From NCBI GenBank assembly GCA_910591455.2, contig OU342806.1, positions 25,380,922-25,444,921 of the forward strand: 64,000 nt of DNA, given 5' to 3'. The stretch's first letter is position 1. Each line of letters opens with the position of its first letter. A program made the position numbers and the translations under genes. The notes beneath the pieces were generated by a model, which had not been told where the DNA came from, ran no database searches, and worked only from the letters and a program-made list of their open reading frames with translations. Below are positions 34,672 to 45,944 of the stretch, one piece after another. The DNA is from Pholis gunnellus (Eukaryota > Chordata > Actinopteri > Perciformes > Pholidae).

Positions 34672-34952
34672 ATGGGTAATTGTGAGCAACATGACCCGCC
34701 TGGCCACATTACATGCAGAGATTGCCCCGCCGGCACCGCTCTCGTTCCTCCGTGGATAGTCTATTATGTCACACTTGCATGGGTTCATTCTCTTGAGGAA
34801 GCAGATGGGTCGGCGTATACTCAGGAACTCAGGTGCCTTCTGAAGGGAAGGTGCGGGGCTGCAATGCGAACAGGATGGAACAGTTCGTCAGGAATGAACC
34901 GGGCCTGTGATGTGGTGTCGTATGCTGGATCCATGTTAAGGCCAGATCGTAC
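34672..34952 (-). pseudogene. gypsy gag remnant (N-terminus and zinc knuckle only)
   Basis: Just after the 5' LTR, an ATG at 34934 opens MDPAYDTTSQARFIPDELFH and stops at 34821 after 37 codons. The next readable piece is the gag C-terminus: EPMQV, stop, RLSTEERERCRRGNLCM, stop, CGQAGHVAHNY. This is a CCHC knuckle with a stop between the first two Cys and with the last Cys changed to Tyr. The central part of gag, normally a few hundred residues, is deleted. Gag would normally form the particle and bind RNA. Confidence 0.75.
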
Positions 34953-35399
34953 TGTAACGGGTGTGGTAAGGACCCAGGAGCAGTACGACAAACACTGGAT
35001 AGTTGGAATCAAACCTTTATTTTCATCTGGACAAACAACAGGTAACAGTCTTTGATGAGCACAGATGGATAATCCGTTAAGGGAGAAGGCAGACAGAATC
35101 CCGAGGAAACAGCGGTAGGGGACAGAAGACTGAGAGAATTACCGGGGCAGAGGCCAGGCGGATAAATCCAAAACAGGCAGGGTCGGTAACGAGAAATCAG
35201 TTGGAGGGTATTCGCTGGAAGGTCTAGCATGAATGCGGAGAACGATCTGGCAGTGAGTGTGTGACTGGGGTCCAAATAGTGGGTGCAGCAGAGTGAGCAG
35301 ATGAGCTGATGAGTTGGGTGTGACTAGCAGGTGCACTGAATAAGCTGATTACATGAGTGAGAGATAGAAAAACAGGATAGTAGTGGCAGAGCTGTGACA
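34953..35399 (-). repeat. 5' LTR of the gypsy element
   Basis: 447 bp, TGTAACGGG at 34953 and GCTGTGACA ending 35399 on the plus strand, that is TGTCACAGC...CCCGTTACA in the sense direction. It carries an AATAAAG poly(A) signal on the sense strand (about 35020). On the internal side comes GTACGATCTGGCC and the gag ATG. Confidence 0.9.
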
Positions 35400-35404
35400 C
35401 TATC

Positions 35405-35856
35405 ACTGTATAAACGTGGCTGGCCGGATCAGAATCCGACCAGTTTTATGTGATAGAGAAGATGTTCTTAAATCTTACGGCGGTGCTAAGTGCCTTGCTT
35501 TAGAGTTCAGCTTTCCTTTCTTTCTCTCCCTCTTTCTACTAACACACACACACATATTTCGACACACATACTGATTTAGCTAACTATCTCAGACACGTAG
35601 GTGAACGTAGTCTATTGTCTCAACCCACATTGTGCGTCGGCCCACATGGTTACGTACGTAGCCACCTCCCTCTATTTTGTCGTAGTTCTTTTATCTCCGC
35701 CATCTTGTTTGTAGGCCCCGCTTGAAATTACATTCTACCACTGTCTGAGTAGTTCGCTCCTCCCCTACACACATATACCCCCCATATACATACATGCACT
35801 TACAATATATATATTCTCACACCACAGTTTGTTCACTTGACTTTAGGTTTTAGACT
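35405..35856. other. Sequence between gypsy and Tc1 insertions
   Basis: No ORF. Pyrimidine-rich blocks and a short AC run (35541-35552). Possibly the middle of an older interrupted element (see 30641-31271). Confidence 0.35.
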
Positions 35857-35858
35857 TA

Positions 35859-37452
35859 CAGTGGGTACGGAAAGTATTCAGACCCTTTTACATTTTTCAC
35901 TCTTTGTTTCATTGCAGCCATTTGCTAAATGCAAAAAAGTTCATTTTATTTCTCATTAATGTACACTCAGCACCCCATCTTGACAGAAAAAAACAGAAAT
36001 GTAGAAATTTTTGCAAATTTATTAAAAAAGAAAAACTGAAATATCACATGGTCATAAGTATTCAGACCCTTTGCTGTGACACTCATATTTAACTCACATG
36101 CTGTCCATTTCTTCTGATCCTCCTTGAGATGGTTCTACTCCTTCATTGGAGTCCAGCTGTGTTTAATTAAACTGATTGGACTTGATTAGGAAAGGCACAC
36201 ACCTGTCTATATAAGACCTTAAAGCTCACAGTGCATGTCAGAGCAAATGAGAATCATGAGGTCGAAGGAACTGCCCAAGGAGCTCAGAGACAGAATTGTG
36301 GCAAGGCACAGATCTGGCCACGGTTACAAAAGAATTTCTGCAGCACTCAAGGTTCCTAAGAGCACAGTGGCCTCCATAATCCTTAAATGGAAGTAGTTTG
36401 GGACGACCAGAACTCTTCCTAGACCTGGCTGTCCAGCCAAACTGAGCAATCGTGGGAGAAGAGCCTTGGTGAGAGAGGTAAAGAAGAACCCAAAGATCAC
36501 TGTGGCTGAGCTCCAGAGATGCAGTAGGGAGATGGGAGAAAGTTCCACAAAGTCAACTATCACTGCAGCCCTCCACCAGTCGGGGCTTTATGGCAGAGTG
36601 GCCCGACGGAAGCCTCTCCTCAGTGCAAGACATATGAAAGCCCGCATAGAGTTTGCCAAAAAATACATGAAGGAAGGACTATGAGAAATAAGATTCTCTG
36701 TTCTGATGAGACCAAGATTGAACTTTTTGGCGTTAATTCTAAGTGGTATGTGTGGAGAAAACCAGGCACTGCTCATCACCTGCACAATACTATCCCAACA
36801 GTGAAACATGGTGGTGGTAGCATCATGCTATGAGGGTGTTTTTCAGCTGCAGGGACAGGACGACTGGTTGCAATTGAAGGAAAGATGAATGCGGCCAAGT
36901 ACAGAGATATCCTGGAAGAAAACCTCTTCCAGAGTGCTCTGGACCTCAGACTGGGCCGAAGGTTCACCTTCCAACAAGACAATGACCCTAAGCACACAGC
37001 TGACCACTCTTGACTGGCCCAGCCAGAGCCCTGACCTAAACTCAATTGAGCATCTCTGGAGAGACCTGAAAATGGCTGTCCACCAATGTTCACCATCCAA
37101 CCTGACGGAACTGGAGAGGATCTGCAAAGAAGAATGGCAGAGGATCCCCAAATCCAGGTGTGAAAAACTTGTTGCATCATTCCCAAGAAGACTCATGGCT
37201 GTACTAGCTCAAAAGGGTGCTTCTACTCAATACTGAGCAAAGGGTCTGAATACTTATGACCATGTGATATTTCAGTTTTTCTTTTTTAATACATTTGCAA
37301 AAACGTCTACGTTTCTGTTTTTTTCTGTCAAGATGGGGTGCTGAGTGTACATTAATGAGAAATAAAATGAACTTTTTTGATTTTAGCAAATGGCTGCAAT
37401 GAAACAAAGAGTGAAACATTTAAAGGGGTCTGAATACTTTCCGTGCCCACTG
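35859..37452 (+). mobile_element. Tc1-type transposon with about 200-bp inverted ends
   Basis: Flanked by TA on both sides (35857-35858 and 37453-37454). Ends CAGTGGGTACGGAAAGTATT and the near-inverse ending CTTTCCGTGCCCACTG. The inverted ends extend about 200 bp inward (to about 36067 and from about 37243) with only a few differences, both carrying TATTCAGACCC at their inner and outer limits. Total 1594 bp, near the usual 1.6 kb for Tc1. The transposase is broken. A second, truncated end of the same family lies at 40918-41120. Confidence 0.95.
36256..37236 (+). pseudogene. Tc1 transposase, inactive
   Basis: Starts MRSKELPKELRDRIVARHRS, the N-terminal helix-turn-helix DNA-binding region, followed by ISAALKVPKSTVASIILKWK, a TAG stop, GTTRTLPRPGCPAKLSNRGR and HQSGLYGRVARRKPLLSARH. 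The catalytic core shows SDETKIELFG (first Asp), FQQDNDPKHTA (second Asp) and SIEHLWRDLK (third acidic position, Glu). Damage: TAG after KWK, TGA after KEGL, TGA in MLWGCF, frame shifts near 36.68 and 37.01 kb, and a short in-core deletion after DPKHTAD that removes the segment leading to WPSQSPDLN. Reads 327 codons' worth against about 340 normally. Confidence 0.93.
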
Positions 37453-37454
37453 TA

Positions 37455-38399
37455 TAATTGTATGATAGTGTTTGTTGGCTTTTGATATTATTTGATTTGA
37501 TCATTTATTATTTGGATTTAATAAACTGTTATATTTTAAAGAGCGGTCTTATGTGATTACTTGTGCATATGTGTGTGATAACAGCTGGATGTAGTGGCCT
37601 GTGCTCGAATTCAACCTTCACTGTTCAGTGTAGAACAGTACTTTGACTGTGGACATTCTGAGTGAACACTAATTTTGAGACTCAATTTATAGTTTGGTTA
37701 TCGGTCCCTGTTCGCAGGGTGGTGCCCTGTTATTATTAATTGTTAATGAACTTATTGGTGTTAATAACTCCATTGATGTTGATAGTTTAGTTTCATATTT
37801 GCTGATAACCAAACACGCTCCTTTTCGTTCCCAGCACTCGTTTTGATACGTGTTGTATAAAAAAGCTTTATTATTATTAGCATAATTATTATTGTTATCA
37901 ATTACACAAGGTATGTCTTTAGATTAAACCTTCGTTGCACAATATGAGACTAATAGCCAACAATCCAGTGTTAAATATTACAATTACACAGAAAATTTGG
38001 ATTTTGGATGTCATATGTGTACAGATTGTAAAGCCCACTGTGGCAAATTTGTGATTTTGGGTTATACAAAATAAATGTATTTAAATTGAATTTAATCTGC
38101 AAATAAAACATGTTCGCAGATTTGTCTGGTTCCCATGGAAGATTAGTGTCTGATTGGGAGGAAGTGACGAAGAGGCTCAGCCATTGTTCCATCGTCATTC
38201 TTTTCACATTATCTAAGCAGACTGTGGTCCAGCCATTTACTAAAGTTTTGATTTGAAATAAATTCATTATTCTTTATTATAAATGGTGACAATTATGGAA
38301 AAAAACACCCCATTTTAATATCATGCCCTTTGAATCAGAAATAGCATCAGGTCCCAGCTGTTTTCTACTCCTTGGGCTATGATTGCTGGAAGACCTTTA
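37455..38399. other. Gene-free stretch
   Basis: Begins with T-rich sequence and AATAAACTG (about 37519), which may be a poly(A) signal of an older LTR. The minus-strand frame 37971-38267 has no domain. Confidence 0.45.
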
Positions 38400-38830
38400 C
38401 ATGAATAATCCATTACACTTTGAAAGATCAAAGGCAGAATATTGCCCAGTCTCTGTTGCTTTAGACCCTAATTAGAGCTCTATGGAAATTAAGCTGCAAC
38501 TTAGAGGGCTACCTGACATACCTGGGTTTTATTTCTGTACATCGTTCAATATCTGGGCATTTTAGGGCAGGAATAAAGGTGTGGGTAATTGAGCCAGGCA
38601 AACTTGGACCATGAGAGATAAAGATTCATCGATCTCTTTCAGCACTTTGATGGCTGTTAGGTAATTTAATTGTAATTTGACTCAGTTTGAGACCAGCTGG
38701 ATAACGTAATGATGTTCAGCTGACAATAAAACCCGAGACAATTTCTATTTTGCACGAACAAATTACCTGTTGCCTGATTTCAATTGACCTAATTAGGATA
38801 AATCTAATTGCGACAACCAAACAAAAGAGC
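38400..38830. other. Complex unique sequence, possible conserved non-coding element
   Basis: Dense in homeodomain-like cores in both orientations: CCTAATTAGAGC, GGGTAATTGAGCC, GGTAATTTAATTGTAATTTG, TGACCTAATTAGG, TCTAATTGC, plus CAATAAAACCC and TAACGTAATGATG. No ORF and no repeat. Of the gene-free blocks here this looks most like a vertebrate developmental enhancer. This is a visual judgement. Confidence 0.3.
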
Positions 38831-40259
38831 AGGAGATCAGAGGAAGAGGGTTTGCTAGGTACAGCAATGCAATACTTTGTGTGATCATTACAATATAAAA
38901 ACTTAAAAAAAATAAAAAAATAAAATCACTTAACCCAAATTAGTTTGGCTAATAATCTGCAAACCTGCTATTCAGACTGCTCTTTAGACATCACTTGCAG
39001 TACACTGCACTTAAAGATGAATAGATCTTGTGTTTTCTTTGTGAAACAAGCTAGGCAAGAAACAGGATAGATATTAAATGAGGAAAAAACATTGAATTTG
39101 AATATTAATGTGTTCAGATAGAATACATGGGACATTTTTTGGTGCAATTTCATTACATCCATGAAAAGGTTAGAATTCTCCTGGTTTCAGCAGAGTTCTT
39201 ACATACTGAGCTGACCACAAATACACAGGCCAACTCACACACACACGGTCGGCGTTTCCATTGCTAGCATTGGCAATTTGAAGCGAATCATCACACCATG
39301 CACGGATGGTCCGGCTGTCAGATTTGTGCTCTTTCCGTTGTGTCTTAAGCCGCGGTAACGAAAACTCCTGCTAACTATCTTGACTGTCCCCACGAGACAA
39401 ACTACAGCAGTGGTTCATCTTCTACCCCTCATCATAGTCATCTTCGTTAGCTCTCCCCGGCTGATCTTTTGTAGGGGCTGGAAAACTTCACGAGAGGAGC
39501 AGGCCTCAAAACTTTCGCTGCTTCTAACTTTCAGCAACGAAGCCTAACCAAAAACGAACTGGATCCAATTTAAAGTAAAAAATAGTAATTTAATAAAAAG
39601 TTAGCAGATACAATTGCAACCACGAAGGTAACAAATGCAAACTGATGCTAACAAATGCAGGTAATGTTTTACAATTGCAAACTAAATTACACAATGCATG
39701 GTATTATTCTCGAGAACCGAGACCACGTGCAAGCTCCACTCACAGTACTTTGTACTGAAAAACAAAGTCATCCGTCATCTGGGGTCAGTGATTGGCTTCC
39801 GATTGCTCTGACCCCTCCATCGATCCGCTGGTCATCTCTGTGGCTAGGTTCCCTCTGTCGTCACCTCTGCCCTGCGGCCGCATGGTCTTTCCCAGGAGTC
39901 CTCTCCTGTTGTCTTACGGCAGTCTCTGCATTTCTGTCTCTGCTTCTCCTCCTCTGTCTCTGAAAAGCCTCGCTTTGACTAATCCCTAACTTTCCCTCAA
40001 GGCCATTCTTCAGTGTTTATGTCCTTCAGTGATTATGCTTTTATGGCTTTAATACATTCAATGTGTAAATATTCTGTAACATAATATCCTTAATGTAAAC
40101 ATATTACAAACATATAATTCATTCTTTAGTAAATATATTGTGACTCTTTAACATATTTGACCTCTTATTATTGTGACACTTCTATTCACCACTTGGAGTG
40201 CTATAAATTCTACTAATAATTATTTTGAATACTTATTTTCTTCACACTTTCCTCTTCTG
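38831..40259. other. Gene-free stretch
   Basis: AT-rich with an A-rich tract at about 38900-38926. Open frames at 39655-39989 are leucine-rich and without known domain; this pyrimidine-rich part may belong to the LINE-derived sequence that follows. Confidence 0.4.
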
Positions 40260-40917
40260 TTACCTCTGCTCTCCCAGACCCTGAATCATTCTCTCTCCTA
40301 TCCCCTGATACTGCTACTAATCTCCTCCTCAGAACCCTTTCCTCTTCATTGGACAACCTCTGCCCCTTCACCTCCAGGCCTGCGCGGCCAACTCCACCTG
40401 CCCCGTGGCTGTCGGACTCAGTGCGTACTGATAGACGAAGCCTAAGAGAAGCTGAGCGTAAATGGAGAAAAGGCAAACTCCCGGAGGACCTTCTTAACTT
40501 CCAATCTCTTCTTTAAACTTTCTCCTCCTGGACCCCCACCAGTCCGGGTTCAAAGTGGGTCACTCGACTGAGACAGCCCTCCTTGCGGTGACAGAGTCAC
40601 TCTCTCCTCTGTCCTGATTCCCCTGGACCTGTCTGCAGCATTTGACACTGTGAACCACCAGATCCCCCTCTCCACCCTCGAGGGGATGGACGTCTCAGGC
40701 TCTGCACTCTCCCTGTTTGCATCCTACCTGACAGGTCGATCCTACCAGGTGACATGGAGGGGGACCGTGTCGGAACCACGCTTGCTGACTACAGGGGTTC
40801 CACAAGGTTCAGTCCTGGGCCCCTTCTCTTCTCGCTCTACACAACATCTCTGGGTTCTGTTATTCGCTCGCATGACTTCTCCTACCATTGTTATGCCAAT
40901 GACACCCAGCTGGTCTT
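40260..40917 (+). pseudogene. L2-type LINE ORF2 fragment, internally deleted
   Basis: The first part (about 40270-40510) reads in pieces LLRTLSSSLDNLCPFTSRPA, APWLSDSVRTDRRSLREAER and KWRKGKLPEDLLNFQSLL, the linker between endonuclease and RT. A deletion then joins it to RT: SGFKVGHSTETALLAVTESL, LDLSAAFDTVNHQIPL (first Asp), SALSLFASYLTGRSYQVTWR and LLTTGVPQGSVLGP. The last motif reads YANDTQLVL (40892 on) where YADD is expected, an Asp-to-Asn change. Frames shift at least three times. The 3' part is cut off by a Tc1 end. Confidence 0.85.
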
Positions 40918-41120
40918 ATACTTATGACCATGTGATATTTCAGTTTTTCTTTTTTAATAAATTTGCAAAAATTTCTACATTTCAGTTTTTTTCTGTCAAG
41001 ATGGGGTGCTGAGTGTACATTAATGAGAAATAAAATGAACTCTTTTGATTTTAGCAAATGGCTGCAATGAAACAAAGAGTGAAAAATGTAAAGGGGTCTG
41101 AATACTTTCCGTACCCACTG
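40918..41120 (+). mobile_element. Tc1 right-end fragment
   Basis: Begins ATACTTATGACCATGTGATA and ends CTTTCCGTACCCACTG followed by TA at 41121-41122. It matches the right inverted end of the Tc1 copy at 37243-37452 almost base for base. The transposase and the left end are missing. At the left edge it abuts L2 sequence with a short TATA/ATA overlap. Confidence 0.92.
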
Positions 41121-41305
41121 TATTTGAATTAACTTATCTTTTTAAGACAGCCACGTACTTTTTCAGGAATAGTTCATTTTAATTGCAATAGTTTAAAAAA
41201 AAATGTAACTGGGTCATTTGCCCACACAACTTAAGCTTATATTTTCTAACAGTACTACATAAAATGATTTATCAACAACAAAGAAGATTCAAAATGCTAC
41301 TTTAT
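41121..41305. other. Short gene-free spacer
   Basis: AT-rich, no element seen. Ends with the target duplication TTTAT of the next feature. Confidence 0.6.
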
Positions 41306-41967
41306 TGTATGCTCCTGTGCCCCTCTGTTCTTCCCCCGTCTGGTTTGTTATTGAGGGCCATGTGCTTGTGTTTTGTTTTGGTGTCAGCCTACAGTTTCCA
41401 TCCCCGAGTTCTGCCCTCTACCACGCCCCTGTCCTTAGGCTCAGCTGTGGGGAATTCCGGTGATCGTCTCCGGCTGACTTAAATACCCCAGCTTTCCTCC
41501 GGCGCGTCGTTGTCAGTCCGTCCGTCCAGTTATCAGTCTGGTTCAAGGCCACGTGAGTCTGAATAGTCTTTTCCATGAAGATCAGTCTGACCTTTCTGGC
41601 TGTCTTCAGCACTCCTGCCGCGCAGAGTTGATCCCCGGGAATTCACCTGTGCGAAGAGCCCGACCCGCGTAGTACCACGGGGTATACCAGTCGACGTCCA
41701 ATTGCTTCCTGTCCGGACCGTTTCCAGGTGTAAGTTCGGTGGAGTTTCCCTCCCGACTCCGGAGGCTGCAGGATCCTGCTTCGTTAAGAGTTTCCCTCCT
41801 GACTCCGGGAGAGAGAAGGAGAAGCTTTGGTCCGCTGGACACGGTGCCGTAGTTTTTGCTTGTGTTTTCTGTTTAAACCTGCATATGAAAAAATAAAGTC
41901 CTTGGCTGGATTTAACCTGCTGTGCGAGTGTGCATTTGGGTCCATCTCCTACACCATCCACATAACA
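41306..41967 (+). mobile_element. Solo LTR with exact 5-bp target duplication
   Basis: 662 bp starting TGTATG and ending CATAACA, flanked by identical TTTAT (41301-41305 and 41968-41972). GC-rich compared with its surroundings. On the plus strand a TTAAATACCCC TATA-like box lies at about 41480 and an AATAAAGTCC poly(A) signal at about 41892, followed by a GT-rich region, so U3-R-U5 order is plausible. It contains an internal duplication of GAGTTTCCCTCCxGACTCCG (about 41740 and 41788). No internal coding region, as expected after LTR-LTR recombination. Minus-strand frames of 177 and 78 codons over it are shadows. Confidence 0.9.
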
Positions 41968-41972
41968 TTTAT

Positions 41973-44900
41973 TAAATTTCAAAACAAACAGTGGCATTTT
42001 TTGTTGTGAATCTACTTTCATAACCCCGAGGCATAGCTGATTATGGCAATGCCACATATTAAACATGTTTGACTAGCTATTAACATCTAATAAAACGGTT
42101 TGGAAAAAAATCTTAATGATATGCTTTAACCATACAAGAACAACTGTCAAGGTATAAAAGCAAAAAATATGAAATATAAAAGCCTACTCTTACCATTTAC
42201 CAGAGGTTAACTTGGTAAGCATCTTGTTTCAGAGTCCATGAACTTTGGCGAAACAATTGCCATGACCAATGCCTTTGTATTTGCTCAAATATATTTGTCA
42301 GTCCTTTGGAATGGTTTATGTTAAACCAGCATAGATGACCCATCAGTGTTTCAAAGGAATTTGCAACATCTTTTGTGCAGAATGATGTTCTCCTCCAGTA
42401 AAACATCAACCTCATTCATCTCTTACCAGAAACTCTTCCTTGTTTCCTTCTTTCTTGTGAAACTAAGAGAAGGCCAGTGTCCCCTCTTTTTTTAGCCTCG
42501 TCTTTCGAACTGCAAGTCTATAGAACATAATAAAATATTCAGTAATTAAGCATGTACCATCGTTATACCAAATTGATTTACTACCCGGTGTTGGTAGGCA
42601 ATGACAAAGCCAATATTATGATATATTCTCCATAACATCAAATCACATGGTGTCATTGCACATTTTAATAGAAAAATCTTATTGGTATTAGTTATGATTT
42701 GCAATTTTGTTAGTCAAATAGTAAACTGTATAGTGTATACTTGTTGTTTTTGGGGTTAAGGGATTAGACAATAATAAGGCATCATTTATTTCTGTTTCAA
42801 CAAATCCTATGAAAGAAAATAAGCTAAACAATACATTTTCCCTTCAACAATATTTTGTGCAGTTTTAGCTAGTAAGGTTTAGCTTGTGCAATCAGGTATA
42901 TGCTAAATAGGATGAGTCATGAAGGATTTTTGCTGTGTTTACAATACAAACAAAGTAGAGCCTTTGGTTGGCTGAAGAAAATGTGCAGAACTTGCAGATT
43001 CAATTCATATGACTCACCGGATAGGTTGTTCCATCGTACACAGTGCAGCCTGTGAAAAAAATAGTCAAACTCAGATTGACATTTCCTTACTTTGAGTTAT
43101 GTCCATTCATATTTGCCAAAGGGCTTTCTGTGTTTCTGTATCAGGTATTCCTGCACCTAAACTATGAAGAGTTGCTCCATAAATGTACTTATAAAGCTGT
43201 GTTTTGATTATCTGTGCACCTGAAATTGTTTTTAAAAACGTCATATGAAAAAATTATATCATACTTTTCTATTTTTAGCTAGTAATATTAAATTGCACGG
43301 AATAATCCCAGCTAAATAAGTATCACAGTACAAACTTTTGTACATCAAAAAGTATATTCAACAGTCAAATCAGATTTGGCAAAAGTAGACCACACACAGG
43401 AGTTGCTTTCTAATGTCATTGACGACTCTACATGAACAGTGGAAAAAAGGGTGGTTAAAAAATGGGTTTATTTTTCTAAATGTTCTCAAAATTATATTCA
43501 AACATAAAATAAAAGCAAATTGCAATTGAGTCACATCTGAACATTTAAAATGAAACGCTTTGTCAAATGTGAAATTCTGTTGGCAGCTCTCAGTTTTCAC
43601 TATAGGTTCTGAGCTAATGTTGTGGTTTCACACTAAAAATATATTGTTGTTCAGGCTATACGATCAGCTAATACGTTTTTTTGCTAGTCTGCGTATTTAC
43701 AGTTGATCAGTATTCTGCTGCGCTATCACTACTACTACCGCAAGTTCCTTAATAGACCCAGATTTAGCACTGATACTAGAAAATCCACTGAGCTTGTTAT
43801 TAAGAAATATACATGAATACTGTACTCTATATTCATTCAGTATGATCATACCAGGCTGACAAAACTATGTGCACTGTCTGGCTACCATTTGCTGTGTTGA
43901 ATACAGTAGCCTAGCTAAAAATCACTCATGTTCCAACATTGGTCACAAACAAAGTTGGGTTTTTAGGTTACTTTGACAATCCTGTGTAACATGTATCTAG
44001 TTTACCTGTTCAACACTTATTTTAAGATGGCTTTTGATAATTACAAGAAGGGTTCAAGTTTGTTCCTACCTTGAGAATAAAAATGAAGTTTATTGTGGCA
44101 TATGGCGTTGAAGGATGTGGACGGTCTTTGTTTGCTGCGTGTGATTACCTATGCATTTTTACTGGGGACACACATAGTTGAGTCAACTAAGAAATACATG
44201 TTGCATGAACTATTCTGATTGAACTGATTAGTTGGGCACAGAACTGACTTAGGAAAATGAGCTGAAACAGCTAAAACCCAAAAAGCCTTTTTTACAGCTG
44301 GATTCTTGCAATGCCACATGATACACAAAAATCCTTCTTGTTAGTAGTGGTGTTCGGCAAGGCAGTGACCAGATCAATCGTCGTCCAGCAGGAGCTAATA
44401 ACAGTTACAGGCGTGGTTTAAGTTTGTGCGAGAGGACACAGAGAGGCGACTGTTACAAAACAACAATGGCGGCTCCTAAAGAAGGTAATGTTTAGGCCGA
44501 AATAGCATTCATTATTTAGTTGGGTCAATTTAGCATTTGACTTTGACATGAAAGACCACTGTTCACATCATATCCGGTCATGCTCACAGGTTGTCCTTTG
44601 GATTAGGGCCAGTCTTATTAGATAAAACCCCAAACCTAACAACACATTTCATCAGTACTAGCTTTGCCATGACAACACCAACAATCATTGGTTTTGTGTT
44701 ACCATACAATGATCTTTCCCTTACTTTCACCCAGAATTTGTAGTTGGGTAAGACTTAAACTACAGGACAAGTGTGCTAAATTGATTGAGTAAATCTGTGT
44801 TAAACAGTAGCAAAACATGCATTCACATGTCTATAGCATGGATATTGTTCTTGCTTCTGGTCAATTCTCAAAATATACTCTACCAGAAGTATTTTGGACA

Positions 44901-45944
44901 AAGTCTGACACCTAAACTTTCCAAGTGGATGATTTCAGGGCATTCAGCTTGGTTAAGTAAAAGTAGAAGAGGGATCTCATTTTTTTTCTGTAGCCTATGT
45001 CAATCTCTTGCCTTTTTTGAAGTGTTGAACAAGGTGTTGGCATGACTTGGACCTGAGAGAGTATATTTGGCCTTTTCCTACTAATTCTCCATCCAACCTT
45101 TCATTGAGCCCCTTCTGCTTTTTTTCTTAAATTCCTCTTTTTCAACTTTGTGACTTTCCATTTTTCACCTCCTTTTTCCTTCACTCCCACACCCTTGTCC
45201 CTCAACTCTCCTCTCCTCTAGATTCATTACAGTTTGATGATATCAGATGATTGCTCTCTCCCAGCTGGAACAATAGGTTCGTACCCTCGCTTCCAATTCC
45301 CCTGGGCCCTGACCGACTCAGCTGTGTGAGCTGCTTCCCCATCCCCTCTTCTTCTTCTTTTTCTTCTTCTTCTTAACCTCCTCCTTTCCCCCATTCGTCA
45401 TCTCACACTTTTTTTTCTTCTCTTCGTTAATAAACCTTTTTGTCTACAGCCCTGTTGATATGGAATTTATCATCCTGATTTATCATCCTCAAAAGTTGTG
45501 ACAAAGATGCATATGTCAAGGTGAGACATTTCCCAGTTGAACAATGCACTTGACAATCACAGATAAAGTTGCTGTAAATATATGACAATAATTCTGAGAA
45601 GTAAACTTCAATGGGAAATAACATATTTCAAATCAAAATTTATAAAGAAAAAAGTGTTGAAACATACAGCCTATAAAATATTTATGCAGTGCAGTTTCTC
45701 TTCGCCTTTCATTCCCACGCTTCCCATAGAAACACTTGGGGAAGTGGCTGTGTGCTGCTCTCTATTGCAGTTGGTAAAGTTTTGTGCATTTGTCAAACCA
45801 ACCAGTCCTCATTCTTGAACACTTTCTCTCATAAAATCAAAACATTCTGTTTGAAAACACTTCAGATTAAGCTTAAATCTCACTATACCTTTCCCTCCAT
45901 CGACTACAGGAGCAGCTCTTGTCTCCAGTATCATTGATGCTCAG
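41973..45944. other. Long gene-free stretch
   Basis: AT-rich. Frames at 42197-42415 and 43370-43600 (minus), 44785-45045 (plus), 45582-45937 (plus) have no known domain. A (CTT)n tract lies at about 45350-45375. Only the ATG context at 44466 (listed separately) stands out. Confidence 0.45.
44466..44484 (+). other. Possible first coding exon start (weak)
   Basis: AACAACAATGGCGGCTCC is a good translation start context, and MAAPKE is followed by G|GTAATG, a plausible splice donor, in a locally GC-richer patch (44.34-44.49 kb). No downstream exon could be linked. MAA-type starts of this sort also occur inside transposons. Low confidence. Confidence 0.15.

Larger units (their letters stand above)
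31272..35399 (-). mobile_element. Degenerate Ty3/gypsy LTR retrotransposon (chromovirus), antisense
   Basis: On the minus strand the order is 5' LTR (35399-34953), gag remnant, protease, reverse transcriptase, RNase H, integrase, chromodomain, 3' LTR remnant (31440-31272). Integrase after RT/RNase H with a C-terminal chromodomain defines a chromovirus. Both outer ends are TGT...ACA. The flanks are ATATC (31267-31271) and CTATC (35400-35404), a 5-bp target duplication with one difference. LTR copies differ at roughly 9-10 positions over 167 aligned bases, so the insertion is not recent. At 4.1 kb it lacks most of gag and part of the 3' LTR. The frame changes at least five times in pol. It cannot be autonomous. 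Confidence 0.93.

Noticed and set aside
41533..42066. 177-codon minus-strand frame
   Set aside because: Falls within the solo LTR and its flank; no domain, and LTRs with high GC give long chance frames.
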